A DNA stretch of 28,967 bases, taken from the IMG/VR virus record IMGVR_UViG_3300008262_000787, positions 1 to 28,967 of that record; one strand, given 5' to 3'. The translations under genes were made by a program, and so were the position numbers. Numbering within the stretch: the first letter of the stretch is position 1; every line of letters starts with the position of its first letter. This DNA is from a virus. The notes beneath the pieces were generated by a model. It made no database searches. It saw nothing but the letters and a program-made list of their open reading frames with translations, and had not been told where the DNA came from. Of this stretch, positions 1-8,376 are shown piece by piece.

Positions 1-234
1 TTGGATCAGTTGGCAATTGATAGCCTTGCAGTTCGTTGTGAGATGCAGCAAATCACTAGCTATGCTGCATGGAGAGATATTAGAACTGCTGTAGATATTC
101 TTACAGGTGCCACAAATGGCTACTGTGATGTAGACTATCCTGGATTCGAAAGACACGAAGTTATTAAACACCACCCTGTGCATGATTGCGCACTAGATGC
201 AATGATGCTAATGTATGGAAAAACAAATCAATAA
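1..234 (+). CDS. 3'-5' exonuclease (DEDDh, Rv2179c-like), C-terminal fragment
   Basis: The frame is open from the left edge, so only the last 77 or so residues are present and the true start lies outside the window. Near the end, His61 and Asp66 of the visible part form the Hx4D pattern of DEDDh exonuclease motif III, followed by a helix ending in MLMYG. This resembles the small RNase T/Rv2179c-like exonucleases often encoded beside DNA polymerase in T4-like phages. Such proteins degrade DNA or RNA 3' ends using two metal ions. The first two acidic motifs are not visible, so the family call rests on this one motif and context. The stop codon overlaps the polymerase start (TAATG). Confidence 0.5.
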   Translation: MDQLAIDSLAVRCEMQQITSYAAWRDIRTAVDILTGATNGYCDVDYPGFERHEVIKHHPVHDCALDAMMLMYGKTNQ

Positions 235-2723
235 TGCATTTTTATACTAACGTATTTCCCTTTGGCGACCAGATGTTCGTACGTGGCTACGACAATGGTC
301 GCCCTTTTTCACATAAGGTGGAATTCTACCCAACACTCTATGTTCCTTCAAAGAAACAAGACAGCGAGTGGCGCACACTTGATGGTACTGTAGTAGATGC
401 AGTAAATCCTGGAGGCGTCAAAGACACAAAAGAGTTTGTCAAGCGATACGAAGATGTCAAAGGGTTCGACATCTACGGTAACACCAATTACGTTTGCCAG
501 TATATTAGTGATACCTACGAGAGTGATATCAAGTGGGATATGGATCTCATTAAAGTATACACGATTGACATTGAGACTAAAACCGAAAGTGGATTCCCTG
601 ATATCAAAACTGCCAATGAAGATATCTTGCTAATCACAATCAAGGATCTTGCTAGTAAAAAGGTTATCACCTTTGGAACTAAAACGTATGTGAATAGTAG
701 AGACGATGTAGTTTACCTGCATTGCGAAAGCGAAACACACTTGTTGCGAGAGTTTGTAGCTTGGTGGCAGCAGAACTACCCAGATATCATTACTGGATGG
801 AACACCGAATTCTTTGACGTACCTTATCTTGTTCGCCGCATTGAGCGTGAACTTGGCGAGGCTTATGCCAAGAAACTATCTCCATGGGGATACTACAACG
901 AACGCAAGACATTCATCAAAGGTTCTGAAGAGATTCATTACGACATTCATGGCATTGCGCACTTGGACTTTCTTGCCCTGTACAAGAAGTTTACGTACAC
1001 CAAACAAGAATCATATCGACTTGACTATATTGCCGAGCAAGAACTTGGCGATAAGAAGAAAGAAAACCCTGGAGATTCTTTCAAGGATTTCTACACAAAT
1101 CACTGGCAACAGTTTGTTGAATACAACATCCAAGACGTAGAGTTGGTCGACCGTATGGAAGACAAGATGCGCCTAATTGAACTGTGTTTGACTATGGCGT
1201 ACAACGCAAAGATTAATCTTGAAGATGTATTCTCACAGGTTCGTATGTGGGATGCCATCATCTATAATCACTTGCGTCAAAAGCATATTGCTATCCCTGC
1301 AAAGAATTTGTATGGTGGTAAAGATGCCCAGTTTGAAGGTGCGTATGTTAAAGATCCGCTGATTGGTATGCACAAGTGGGTTGCTTCGTTTGACTTGAAC
1401 TCGCTGTATCCGCATTTGATTATGCAGTACAACATCAGCCCAGAGACCCTAACGCACGAGAAGATTTCTTGTACAGTTGACCAGCTATTGAATCGAGAGA
1501 TTGATACTTCATATGCTAAGAACAATGAGCTGTCCATGACTGCAAATGGTTGGTGCTATCGTAAAGACATCAAAGGGTTTATGCCTGAGTTGATGGAGAA
1601 TATGTACAAAGACCGTTCCAAGTTTAAGAAGCAGATGTTGAAGATTGAGCAAGAGTATCAAGACGACAAAAGCAAGAAGCACTTGTTGAAGGATATCTCT
1701 AGATTGAATAACCTGCAGATGGCTATGAAGATTGCACTGAACTCTGCTTACGGTGCCATGGGTAACCAGTACTTTAGATACTTTGACTTGCGCATGGCTG
1801 AAGGTATTACGACTTCGGGTCAGTTGTCCATTCGTTGGATGGCTAATGAGTTTAATGCATACATGAACAAGTTGCTTAAGACCAAGGACGCTGATTACGT
1901 AATTGCCATTGATACGGACTCGATCTATTTGACACTTGAACAATTGGTTGAAACCGTAGCAGCTGATAAAGATACAGCAGGTAAGATCAAGTACATGGAC
2001 AAGATCTGTGAAGATATCTTCCAGCCTTTTATCGACAATACCTATAAGAAGCTGTCTGAGTACATGAATGCCTACTCTCAGAAGATGATCATGAAGCGAG
2101 AGGTTCTGGCTGACAAAGGTATCTGGACTGCTAAGAAACGATACATTCTCAACGTGCATAACTCTGAGGGTGTTCAGTTTGCAAAGCCAAAGGTCAAGGT
2201 CATGGGCTTGGAAATGGTCAAGTCATCTACACCTGCAATCATTCGTAACAAACTTAAAGAATCCATTCCTGTTATTCTGGATGGTGACCAAAGTAAGCTG
2301 CATGAGTTTATCGAGAAGTTTCGTAGCGAATACAAATCGTTTTCAGTTGCAGAAATTGCATTCCCACGAGGTGTCAATGGTATGAAGACCTACGTAGGTT
2401 CCCCGATCTATGCAAAGGGTACTCCAATCCATGTACGTGGTGCATTGCTCCACAATCACTACCTGAAGAAGATGCAGCTGGATAAAGTTTACCAACCTAT
2501 TCGCGATGGAGATAAGATCAAGTTTGTTTATGTAAAGAAGCCAAACCCTTTCCAAGAGGATGTGATTTCTTTCTCTCAAACCTTACCTGAAGAGTTTGGT
2601 CTAAATAGATTCATTGATTATGATCTTCAGTTCGAGAAAACATTTTTAGATGCACTGCAAACCGTAATTGAGCCACTCGGCTGGCACACTGAAGAAAAAG
2701 CATCACTGGAGGATTTCTTTTGA
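234..2723 (+). CDS. 43: Family B DNA polymerase, T4 gp43-like
   Basis: Replicative DNA polymerase with proofreading, 829 aa (T4 gp43 is 898). Exonuclease motifs are present: ExoI with D112 and E114, ExoII with N190 to D195, and ExoIII with Y297 and D301. The polymerase domain has motif A (DLNSLYP, D387), motif B (KIALNSAYGAMGN) and motif C (DTDS, D560 and D562), plus a downstream KKRYI motif. All catalytic acids look intact, so both activities are expected. An upstream in-frame ATG at 186 exists, but the ATG at 234 is preferred. It overlaps the preceding stop as TAATG, and the 16 extra residues would only read through the exonuclease gene in another frame. It opens the replication block. Confidence 0.95.
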   Translation: MHFYTNVFPFGDQMFVRGYDNGRPFSHKVEFYPTLYVPSKKQDSEWRTLDGTVVDAVNPGGVKDTKEFVKRYEDVKGFDIYGNTNYVCQYISDTYESDIKWDMDLIKVYTIDIETKTESGFPDIKTANEDILLITIKDLASKKVITFGTKTYVNSRDDVVYLHCESETHLLREFVAWWQQNYPDIITGWNTEFFDVPYLVRRIERELGEAYAKKLSPWGYYNERKTFIKGSEEIHYDIHGIAHLDFLALYKKFTYTKQESYRLDYIAEQELGDKKKENPGDSFKDFYTNHWQQFVEYNIQDVELVDRMEDKMRLIELCLTMAYNAKINLEDVFSQVRMWDAIIYNHLRQKHIAIPAKNLYGGKDAQFEGAYVKDPLIGMHKWVASFDLNSLYPHLIMQYNISPETLTHEKISCTVDQLLNREIDTSYAKNNELSMTANGWCYRKDIKGFMPELMENMYKDRSKFKKQMLKIEQEYQDDKSKKHLLKDISRLNNLQMAMKIALNSAYGAMGNQYFRYFDLRMAEGITTSGQLSIRWMANEFNAYMNKLLKTKDADYVIAIDTDSIYLTLEQLVETVAADKDTAGKIKYMDKICEDIFQPFIDNTYKKLSEYMNAYSQKMIMKREVLADKGIWTAKKRYILNVHNSEGVQFAKPKVKVMGLEMVKSSTPAIIRNKLKESIPVILDGDQSKLHEFIEKFRSEYKSFSVAEIAFPRGVNGMKTYVGSPIYAKGTPIHVRGALLHNHYLKKMQLDKVYQPIRDGDKIKFVYVKKPNPFQEDVISFSQTLPEEFGLNRFIDYDLQFEKTFLDALQTVIEPLGWHTEEKASLEDFF
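2708..2722 (+). promoter_or_regulatory. GGAGG ribosome binding site deciding a TTG start
   Basis: GGAGG at 2708-2712 lies 7 nt before the TTG at 2720, which overlaps the DNA polymerase stop codon. This favours TTG over the downstream ATG at 2744 as the start of the oxygenase and implies translational coupling to the polymerase. Confidence 0.6.
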
Positions 2724-3292
2724 AAAATTTAGCTGACTATGTTATGATTGTTGATCATGTATTGACTGAAGACTTTTGCAATTCATTGATTGAAAGATTC
2801 GAGAAGCACGAACAAAAGCTAACTAGCAATTCATGGGGCAATCATATGATGAACTTCCATGAATTAAACATCACACAACACGAGGACTTTGTAGAAGAGT
2901 CCAAGCTGTTTTATGATCTAACGCAAGACCTTTTTAAATTTTACATAGAGAAAAATAATGTAGAATTTATGCCTAGTAAAATTGGGTATGAAGATGCAAG
3001 AATGAAACGATATGATCCCAATGGTATTGACCAGTTTGGCTGGCATACTGACGTAGGAGATTATGCATCTGCAAAAAGATTCCTTGTTATGTTCTATTAC
3101 TTAAATGATGTTGAAGAAGGTGGACAAACCGTATTCAACGATGTAACAACTGACGAAAAAACAAACTTGACTATAAATGCTAGACGAGGTAGAATAGTAA
3201 TATTCCCTCCTATGTGGATGTACCCGCACAAGGGTATGCCTCCCATCAGCAACTCTAAGTATATTATATCCACATACTGCCATTACCTATAA
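2720..3292 (+). CDS. 2OG-Fe(II) oxygenase, prolyl 4-hydroxylase-like
   Basis: A 190-aa 2-oxoglutarate and Fe(II)-dependent oxygenase. The double-stranded beta-helix core shows iron ligands H109, D111 and H170. K180, ten residues after the second His, fits the lysine that binds the 2-oxoglutarate carboxylate in P4H-type enzymes. The stretch YYLNDVEEGGQTVF is typical of the P4H family. The start appears to be a TTG overlapping the polymerase stop, with a GGAGG ribosome binding site at 2708-2712; the next ATG (2744) would lose the first eight residues. Such genes are frequent in marine T4-like phages and their substrate is usually unknown. It is distinct from the TET/JBP-type oxygenase downstream at 6377. 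Confidence 0.85.
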   Translation: MKNLADYVMIVDHVLTEDFCNSLIERFEKHEQKLTSNSWGNHMMNFHELNITQHEDFVEESKLFYDLTQDLFKFYIEKNNVEFMPSKIGYEDARMKRYDPNGIDQFGWHTDVGDYASAKRFLVMFYYLNDVEEGGQTVFNDVTTDEKTNLTINARRGRIVIFPPMWMYPHKGMPPISNSKYIISTYCHYL

Positions 3293-3300
3293 GGACAAAT

Positions 3301-3552
3301 ATGAAACTATTAAAATTTTCTGCTGAGTGGTGCAACCCTTGCAAAACTCTAACACAAGTTATCATCAAAGCTGGTGACAAAGTAACTGTACCTGTTGAGC
3401 AGGTTGACATCGATGCCCAATCAGATGTTGCCATGCACTATGGAATCCGCAGCGTTCCAACGATGATTTTGATTGATGAGAACAATGCAGAAATTAAGAG
3501 ACGTGTTGGTTCCATGAACGAAGCACAATTGCTAGACTTCTTGAAAGGTTAA
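3301..3552 (+). CDS. Thioredoxin
   Basis: An 83-aa thioredoxin-fold protein with active site WCNPC (C11 and C14) and the conserved cis-proline loop SVPT further on. It is shorter than bacterial thioredoxins (about 105 aa), as phage versions often are. It should act as a cytoplasmic disulfide reductant. The phage NrdA in this window ends in a CxxC tail of the kind reduced by thioredoxin or glutaredoxin, so supplying electrons to ribonucleotide reductase is a plausible role, although the two genes are far apart. AGGA lies just upstream of the ATG. Confidence 0.9.
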   Translation: MKLLKFSAEWCNPCKTLTQVIIKAGDKVTVPVEQVDIDAQSDVAMHYGIRSVPTMILIDENNAEIKRRVGSMNEAQLLDFLKG

Positions 3553-3553
3553 T

Positions 3554-4615
3554 ATGAGCATTCTAGATAAGATCAAAAAGAATTCCACAATCAAAGAATC
3601 TGCGATTCTGGCAAATTCCAAGTTCTTCCAAAAGAAGGACATGATTGCTACCACAATCCCAGTTATCAACGTAGCATTTTCTGGTCGACTTGATGGTGGT
3701 TTTGTTCCTGGACTCACCATGTGGGCTGGTCCATCAAAGCATTTTAAGACTGCGTTCTCCCTACTAATGGCAAAGTCTTACATGGACAAGTATCCAGAAT
3801 CTGCTTTGCTGTTCTATGACTCTGAGTTTGGTACACCTCAATCTTACTTTGACTCTTTTGGTATTGACACTAACAGAGTTGTTCACACTCCAATCATGGA
3901 CGTTGAGCAATTGAAGTTTGACATCATGCAGCAATTGGCTGGCATCGATCGTACTGATAAGATTATGATTGTCATTGACTCTATTGGTAACCTTGCTTCC
4001 AAGAAAGAAGTTGAAGATGCCATGGATGGAAAGTCTGTTGCCGATATGTCTCGTGCCAAACAGATGAAGTCTTTGTTCCGTATGGTAACACCGCACTTGA
4101 CTATGAAAGACATTCCTATGGTAGTTGTCAACCACACCTACAAAGAAATTGGTTTGTATCCAAAAGACATCGTTGGTGGTGGTACTGGTTCTTACTACTC
4201 AGCTGACAACATCTTTATCTTGGGTCGTCAACAAGAAAAAGAAGGTACTGAGATCGTCGGCTACAACTTTATTATCAACGTAGAGAAAAGTCGTTATGTT
4301 AAAGAAAAATCTAAGATACCTGTTAGCGTATCTTTTGACGGTGGTATTAGCCGTTGGTCTGGTCTGCTTGATATCGCTTTGGAGTCAGGACACGTTGTTA
4401 AGCCAAGCAATGGTTGGTATAGCAAGGTAGATGCCGATGGGGTCGTTGAAGACAAGAAGTATCGTTTGAAAGATACCGATACCAAAGACTTCTGGATGTC
4501 AGTTGTAACATCAAAGACCTTCAATGAGTTTGTCAAGAACAAGTATGCAATTTCTACTGGTGACATCATGCAAGGTGAAGACATTGATGCAGAACTTGCT
4601 GCAATAGAAGGATGA
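3554..4615 (+). CDS. uvsX: UvsX RecA-like recombinase
   Basis: A 353-aa RecA/UvsX-family strand-exchange ATPase (T4 UvsX is 391 aa). Walker A is GPSKHFKT at residues 59-66. Walker B is the hydrophobic strand ending at D142 (IMIVIDSIGN). The segment with VVVNHTY and GGGTGSYYSADN matches the DNA-binding loop and nucleotide-sensing region of UvsX. It catalyses homologous pairing for recombination-dependent replication and repair, acting on ssDNA coated by gp32 with UvsY as mediator; neither partner gene is in this window. The gene follows thioredoxin by one base and is preceded by AAAGG. Confidence 0.93.
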   Translation: MSILDKIKKNSTIKESAILANSKFFQKKDMIATTIPVINVAFSGRLDGGFVPGLTMWAGPSKHFKTAFSLLMAKSYMDKYPESALLFYDSEFGTPQSYFDSFGIDTNRVVHTPIMDVEQLKFDIMQQLAGIDRTDKIMIVIDSIGNLASKKEVEDAMDGKSVADMSRAKQMKSLFRMVTPHLTMKDIPMVVVNHTYKEIGLYPKDIVGGGTGSYYSADNIFILGRQQEKEGTEIVGYNFIINVEKSRYVKEKSKIPVSVSFDGGISRWSGLLDIALESGHVVKPSNGWYSKVDADGVVEDKKYRLKDTDTKDFWMSVVTSKTFNEFVKNKYAISTGDIMQGEDIDAELAAIEG

Positions 4616-4616
4616 T

Positions 4617-4949
4617 ATGTACGAAGTGCCTGAAGATTTCCAACTACCTGCTCACGTAGTATTAGAAAATAAAGTGGACAAGACACAGGCAATAAAGTTG
4701 CTTGTGAGTCCATATGAGGGTATAATATTCTCTTACGGTAAGGTTTCTTTTGATAAAATCGTTGGGGATGCAGATGAAGAACATGCTCACATGCACTTTG
4801 AGTATAACGTGCATGACTATGCAGGCAAGGATTTTACTGCCAAGCAGAAAGCAGTCTTTGAAGAATTCCTTGGTGACTTCTTAAGAGATCTTATTATTTT
4901 TGGTATCAATGAAAACAACATATCATATACTGGTGGTATTGAAGGGTAG
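4617..4949 (+). CDS. Conserved phage protein of unknown function between uvsX and helicase
   Basis: A 110-aa acidic protein that I cannot assign to a function. It has an N-terminal part predicted to be beta-rich (IIFSYGKVSFDKIVG) and a His-containing middle (EEHAHMHFEYNVHDY). Its C-terminal helix carries AKQKAVFEEFLGDFL. There are no membrane segments or recognisable catalytic motifs. It starts one base after the UvsX stop and ends just before the helicase gene, so it is co-transcribed with replication genes and may be an accessory factor. A sigma70-like promoter lies inside its coding sequence. Confidence 0.75.
   Translation: MYEVPEDFQLPAHVVLENKVDKTQAIKLLVSPYEGIIFSYGKVSFDKIVGDADEEHAHMHFEYNVHDYAGKDFTAKQKAVFEEFLGDFLRDLIIFGINENNISYTGGIEG
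4698..4726 (+). promoter_or_regulatory. Sigma70-like promoter inside the 110-aa gene, upstream of helicase
   Basis: TTGCTT at 4698-4703, a 17-nt spacer, then TATAAT at 4721-4726, preceded by AGGG. It has the same -35, spacer length, AGGG and -10 as the promoter before primase at 24422. It would initiate about 225 bases upstream of the helicase gene. Being intragenic, it could be chance, but the match to the second copy argues otherwise. Confidence 0.55.
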
Positions 4950-4957
4950 AAATTTTA

Positions 4958-6367
4958 ATGCGTATTGAACAAGCCATTCTGTCTAATCTTATTCATAATG
5001 AGGAGTATTGCCGTAAGGTAATTCCTTACCTCAAGAAAGAATACTTTGCTGATCGCAAGGATTCGACAATTGCTGGTCTGTTGATTTCTTTCTTTGAGAA
5101 ATACAACAAACCTGCATCCTCGGAGATTATCGCCATTGAGGTGACTAATCTTCCAGGGTTGACTGATAAAGAAGTTCCAGAATTGCATGAGTATGCAAAA
5201 TCTCTTGTGTGCGATGTGATGACCAATCCTGATTGGTTGCTAGAGAATACTGAGAAGTTTTGTAAAGACCGAGCAGTATACAATGCGATTCTGGCTTCGA
5301 TTAAAATTATTGATGGTAAAGATAAGGTGCACAACCAAGATGCGATTCCATCCATCTTGTCTGATGCGCTTGCCGTAAGTTTTGATAGTCACATTGGTCA
5401 CGATTACTTGGATGATGCAGATGAACGTTTCGAATTCTATCATAGAATCGAAGAAAAGGTTGCATTCGATCTTGAGATGTTTAACCTTATCACTAAGGGT
5501 GGCTTGTCAAAGAAAACTCTAAACATTGCACTTGCTGGTACTGGTGTTGGTAAGTCATTGTTCATGTGTCACGTATCTGCATCTACACTGATGCAAGGTA
5601 AGAATGTTCTTTACATTACCATGGAAATGGCTGAAGAACGTATTGCTGAACGTATCGATGCAAACCTCTTGAACCTTACCATGGATGAGTTGAAGGTTAT
5701 CGATAAAGATATCTTTGATTCTAGAATGGAAAAGCTGTCCAAGAAAACTCAAGGCAAGCTGATCGTTAAAGAATACCCAACTGCATCTGCCCATGCTGGT
5801 CACTTCCGTGCACTGCTAGAAGAATTAAAGATGAAGCGTGACTTCCGTCCAGACATTATCATGATTGACTATCTCAATATCTGTTCTTCTCAGCGAGTCA
5901 AGCAAGGTGGCTCCGTAAACTCTTATACATATATTAAGTCGATTGCTGAAGAGTTACGTGGTCTTGCTGTAGAATATAATGTACCGATCTTGTCTGCAAC
6001 CCAAACTACTCGTAGTGGTTTTACGAATAGCGATCCAGGGTTGGAAGATACGTCAGAATCTTTTGGTTTGCCAGCTACAGCAGACTTTATGTTTGCATTG
6101 GTTTCCAATGAAGAACTTGAACAACTAAATCAAATCATTGTTAAACAATTGAAGAATCGTTACAATGATCCTGGATTTTACAAACGATTCGTTGTTGGTA
6201 TTGATCGTTCAAAGATGAAGTTATATGATGTAGAAGCCTCTGCTCAGCAGAACTTGTCAGACGCTGGTCAATCTTACAGTATGAAAGAAGATAAACCTCT
6301 CTTCGATCAAAGTGAGTTTGGCAAACGACTACATAGTAGTACTGGGTTCAGTGATTTCAAATTTTAA
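4958..6367 (+). CDS. 41: Replicative DNA helicase, T4 gp41 (DnaB-like)
   Basis: A 469-aa hexameric 5'-3' replicative helicase (T4 gp41 is 475 aa). The N-terminal helical domain is followed by the RecA-like motor with Walker A GTGVGKS at residues 194-200 and the MEMAEERIAERI segment typical of DnaB motif H1a. Walker B is DIIMIDYLN, and a SATQTTR loop is followed by the DSESFGLPATADF type of motif. It unwinds the fork and recruits gp61 primase, which is encoded about 18 kb downstream rather than next to it. The gene is preceded by GAAGGG and by a sigma70-like promoter within the upstream gene. Confidence 0.93.
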   Translation: MRIEQAILSNLIHNEEYCRKVIPYLKKEYFADRKDSTIAGLLISFFEKYNKPASSEIIAIEVTNLPGLTDKEVPELHEYAKSLVCDVMTNPDWLLENTEKFCKDRAVYNAILASIKIIDGKDKVHNQDAIPSILSDALAVSFDSHIGHDYLDDADERFEFYHRIEEKVAFDLEMFNLITKGGLSKKTLNIALAGTGVGKSLFMCHVSASTLMQGKNVLYITMEMAEERIAERIDANLLNLTMDELKVIDKDIFDSRMEKLSKKTQGKLIVKEYPTASAHAGHFRALLEELKMKRDFRPDIIMIDYLNICSSQRVKQGGSVNSYTYIKSIAEELRGLAVEYNVPILSATQTTRSGFTNSDPGLEDTSESFGLPATADFMFALVSNEELEQLNQIIVKQLKNRYNDPGFYKRFVVGIDRSKMKLYDVEASAQQNLSDAGQSYSMKEDKPLFDQSEFGKRLHSSTGFSDFKF

Positions 6368-6376
6368 GGAGTAGAT

Positions 6377-7678
6377 ATGGTTAAGGTTATTGTTGCCGAT
6401 AGAAAATATAACAGCGAACATTTGCTAGGGCAGTTTGTTGATGAGAGTCACTATGACTTGTTGGTTGAAGAAGATTGTGATGTTTACATGCCACTGCCTG
6501 TTGGCGAAGATGAAACATATCCAGAAGATCGTATTGTCTTTAAGTTTCGCAAGAACTACTTCTCCAAGGAACAACAAGACGCAGCATACGCTGGCTTGCG
6601 CGAAGCTGCAATTGAAACGCAGAATCGTGGGTTGGCTGCTGGTCCACGTGCAGACAAACTTGGTAATCGCGAGTGGGTTACTGAGTATGAGTATGAAATT
6701 GTAGACTACTTCTTGAAGCCTACTGAGAATCTTTTTGGTGAAGATCCAATCGAAGAAATTCGTAAGAAGTATGCCAATAAAAAAGACTCAATCTCCAATC
6801 GTGCCAACGTTTGGTCTATTGAACGTGTCAAGAAAGAGCAGTTCAAGTTTGAAGACTGGGTCAACAAAACTAAACTGTTGTCGCAAGAAGAACAGCAAGC
6901 GAGTGCGTCACATGTAGCTGAGAAGTTAATCTGCGCTACCACTTATGCTAACTCTGTAAACTCTGGTATTGCTGGATGGTTCGATCGTTATCCACGTATT
7001 CCTTATGGTCGTGCAACTGCATACACCACAAAGAACCCAGAGAAGTTTGCCATGGCATTCCCATTCCTACAGAATCTTGCCAAAGGTTTTAAGGATCTTC
7101 TTCCATGGAGATACAACAACCAAATGGAAGCTGCCAAGAAACTTGATCCTGCATTCTTGGTTCCTGGAACTCCATTCACCACAGTAACTGTTAACAAGAC
7201 ATTCCGTACAGCTGCACACTATGATGCTGGTGACTTGACTTCTGGTTTGTCTAACCTGTTGACATTGTCCAACGATGGTAACTACTCTGGTGGATATCTA
7301 ATTGCTCCAGAATATCGTGTCGCAGTTAACGTTCGTCCAGGTGACTTGCTGTTGATTAACAACCACGAAGTTATGCATGGTAACACACCTATTGTTTGCC
7401 AAGAAGGTTCTGAGCGTATTTCCCTAGTTGTTTACTTTAGAGAGAAAATGCTAGAGTTGGGAACTAAAGAATACGAAGAATGCCGTTTCGAGTTTGTTGA
7501 GACTCGCAGACTGAACAGAGAACACAAAGAGTGGCGTCCACTGTGGAATGGTGTTTCCCCTGGAATGTGGGACAGTGAAGAGTGGTATGACTTCTGCGAA
7601 AAGAAACTTGGTCGTGATACTCTTGAAAAGTACCACCCTGAATCTGTAAAAGCAAACTCACTAGAAGGATTCTTTTAA
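6377..7678 (+). CDS. TET/JBP-family 2OG-Fe(II) nucleobase dioxygenase
   Basis: A 433-aa protein whose second half matches the TET/JBP dioxygenase fold. Iron ligands are H281 and D283 (HYD within AAHYDAGDL) and H334 (HEVMHGN); R347 is placed to bind 2-oxoglutarate. The surrounding strands GGYLIAPEY and VRPGDLLLI are typical of phage TET/JBP proteins. The first 190 or so residues are a separate region with no motif I recognise. Known family members hydroxylate 5-methylcytosine (TET) or thymine (JBP) in DNA. No methyltransferase is seen here, whereas a 5-hydroxymethyl-dU kinase-like gene lies downstream, so thymine in phage DNA is the favoured substrate (inference). Strong AAGGAG lies before the ATG, and the stop overlaps the next start. 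Confidence 0.8.
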   Translation: MVKVIVADRKYNSEHLLGQFVDESHYDLLVEEDCDVYMPLPVGEDETYPEDRIVFKFRKNYFSKEQQDAAYAGLREAAIETQNRGLAAGPRADKLGNREWVTEYEYEIVDYFLKPTENLFGEDPIEEIRKKYANKKDSISNRANVWSIERVKKEQFKFEDWVNKTKLLSQEEQQASASHVAEKLICATTYANSVNSGIAGWFDRYPRIPYGRATAYTTKNPEKFAMAFPFLQNLAKGFKDLLPWRYNNQMEAAKKLDPAFLVPGTPFTTVTVNKTFRTAAHYDAGDLTSGLSNLLTLSNDGNYSGGYLIAPEYRVAVNVRPGDLLLINNHEVMHGNTPIVCQEGSERISLVVYFREKMLELGTKEYEECRFEFVETRRLNREHKEWRPLWNGVSPGMWDSEEWYDFCEKKLGRDTLEKYHPESVKANSLEGFF

Positions 7679-8376
7679 TGTGTTCTATTATTGGTGCGAT
7701 CATCCGTAACCCTACGAGTGATCACTTTGCTATGATACGACGTGTGTTCCATGAGTCAAAGATTCGTGGAATGCATGCTACAGGAATGTCTATATTATTT
7801 CAAAATAAAATTATGACGTTCAAAGAGCCTGTCCCAGCAGACAGGTTTGTTCATTTGGACTCTTTGGAGGAGATGGTAAATGATGACGGTACTTTATACC
7901 TTATTGGTCATTGTCGTTACAGCACTAGCGATCTGGAATATAATCAACCCTTAGCAAACACAGAATGTTCTATCGTTCACAATGGTGTTGTCACTCAAGA
8001 ACTACCTGAGAACTGGAAGACAATGTTTCCAGAATACGTTTGTGAAACTAAAAACGATAGTGAATTGATTTTGCACTCACCTTCACCACTAGAAGAATTC
8101 CCTGATGCTTCTATTGCTGCGTGTGAGTTGTGGGCTGATAGAAAGCTAATTACATATCGTAATGGTAAGCGTCCATTATATTTGACTTCTATGCTAGATG
8201 GATGTATAATTACTTCTACGTCTAATATTGCAAAACGTGCTGGTGTCGAGGGTGTTACTATGGAAGTTCCCATGAACACTTATATGACTATTGATTCTAG
8301 TCTTACGTTCGATATGCAAATAGTAAAGACAAACAAACGAGACTTACAAAGGGTTGAACATGAATTATCCGTCTAA
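7678..8376 (+). CDS. Class II glutamine amidotransferase (Ntn hydrolase)
   Basis: A 232-aa stand-alone glutaminase domain. It begins MCSIIG, so removal of Met exposes Cys2 as the N-terminal nucleophile of class II amidotransferases. The GHCRYSTSD segment and the VHNGVV segment match the glutamine-binding and oxyanion regions of GlmS/PurF-type domains. It should release ammonia from glutamine and pass it to an acceptor enzyme. No synthase domain is fused, so the acceptor must be another protein; the amidoligase whose start overlaps this gene's end is the natural partner. The ATG overlaps the dioxygenase stop (TAATG), and a promoter for downstream genes lies within it at 8182-8210. Confidence 0.85.
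   Translation: MCSIIGAIIRNPTSDHFAMIRRVFHESKIRGMHATGMSILFQNKIMTFKEPVPADRFVHLDSLEEMVNDDGTLYLIGHCRYSTSDLEYNQPLANTECSIVHNGVVTQELPENWKTMFPEYVCETKNDSELILHSPSPLEEFPDASIAACELWADRKLITYRNGKRPLYLTSMLDGCIITSTSNIAKRAGVEGVTMEVPMNTYMTIDSSLTFDMQIVKTNKRDLQRVEHELSV
8182..8210 (+). promoter_or_regulatory. Sigma70-like promoter inside the amidotransferase gene
   Basis: TTGACT at 8182-8187, a 17-nt spacer and TATAAT at 8205-8210. Start of transcription would be near 8217, about 140 bases before the amidoligase gene. Hexamers and spacer are identical to those of the promoter at 9742-9770. Confidence 0.55.

Noticed and set aside
186-233. Upstream ATG start for DNA polymerase
   Set aside because: It would add residues encoded inside the upstream exonuclease gene with no family resemblance; ATG 234 makes a normal TAATG junction.
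1509-2159. 216-codon open frame on the minus strand
   Set aside because: It is entirely opposite the catalytic region of DNA polymerase, whose motifs fix the coding strand.
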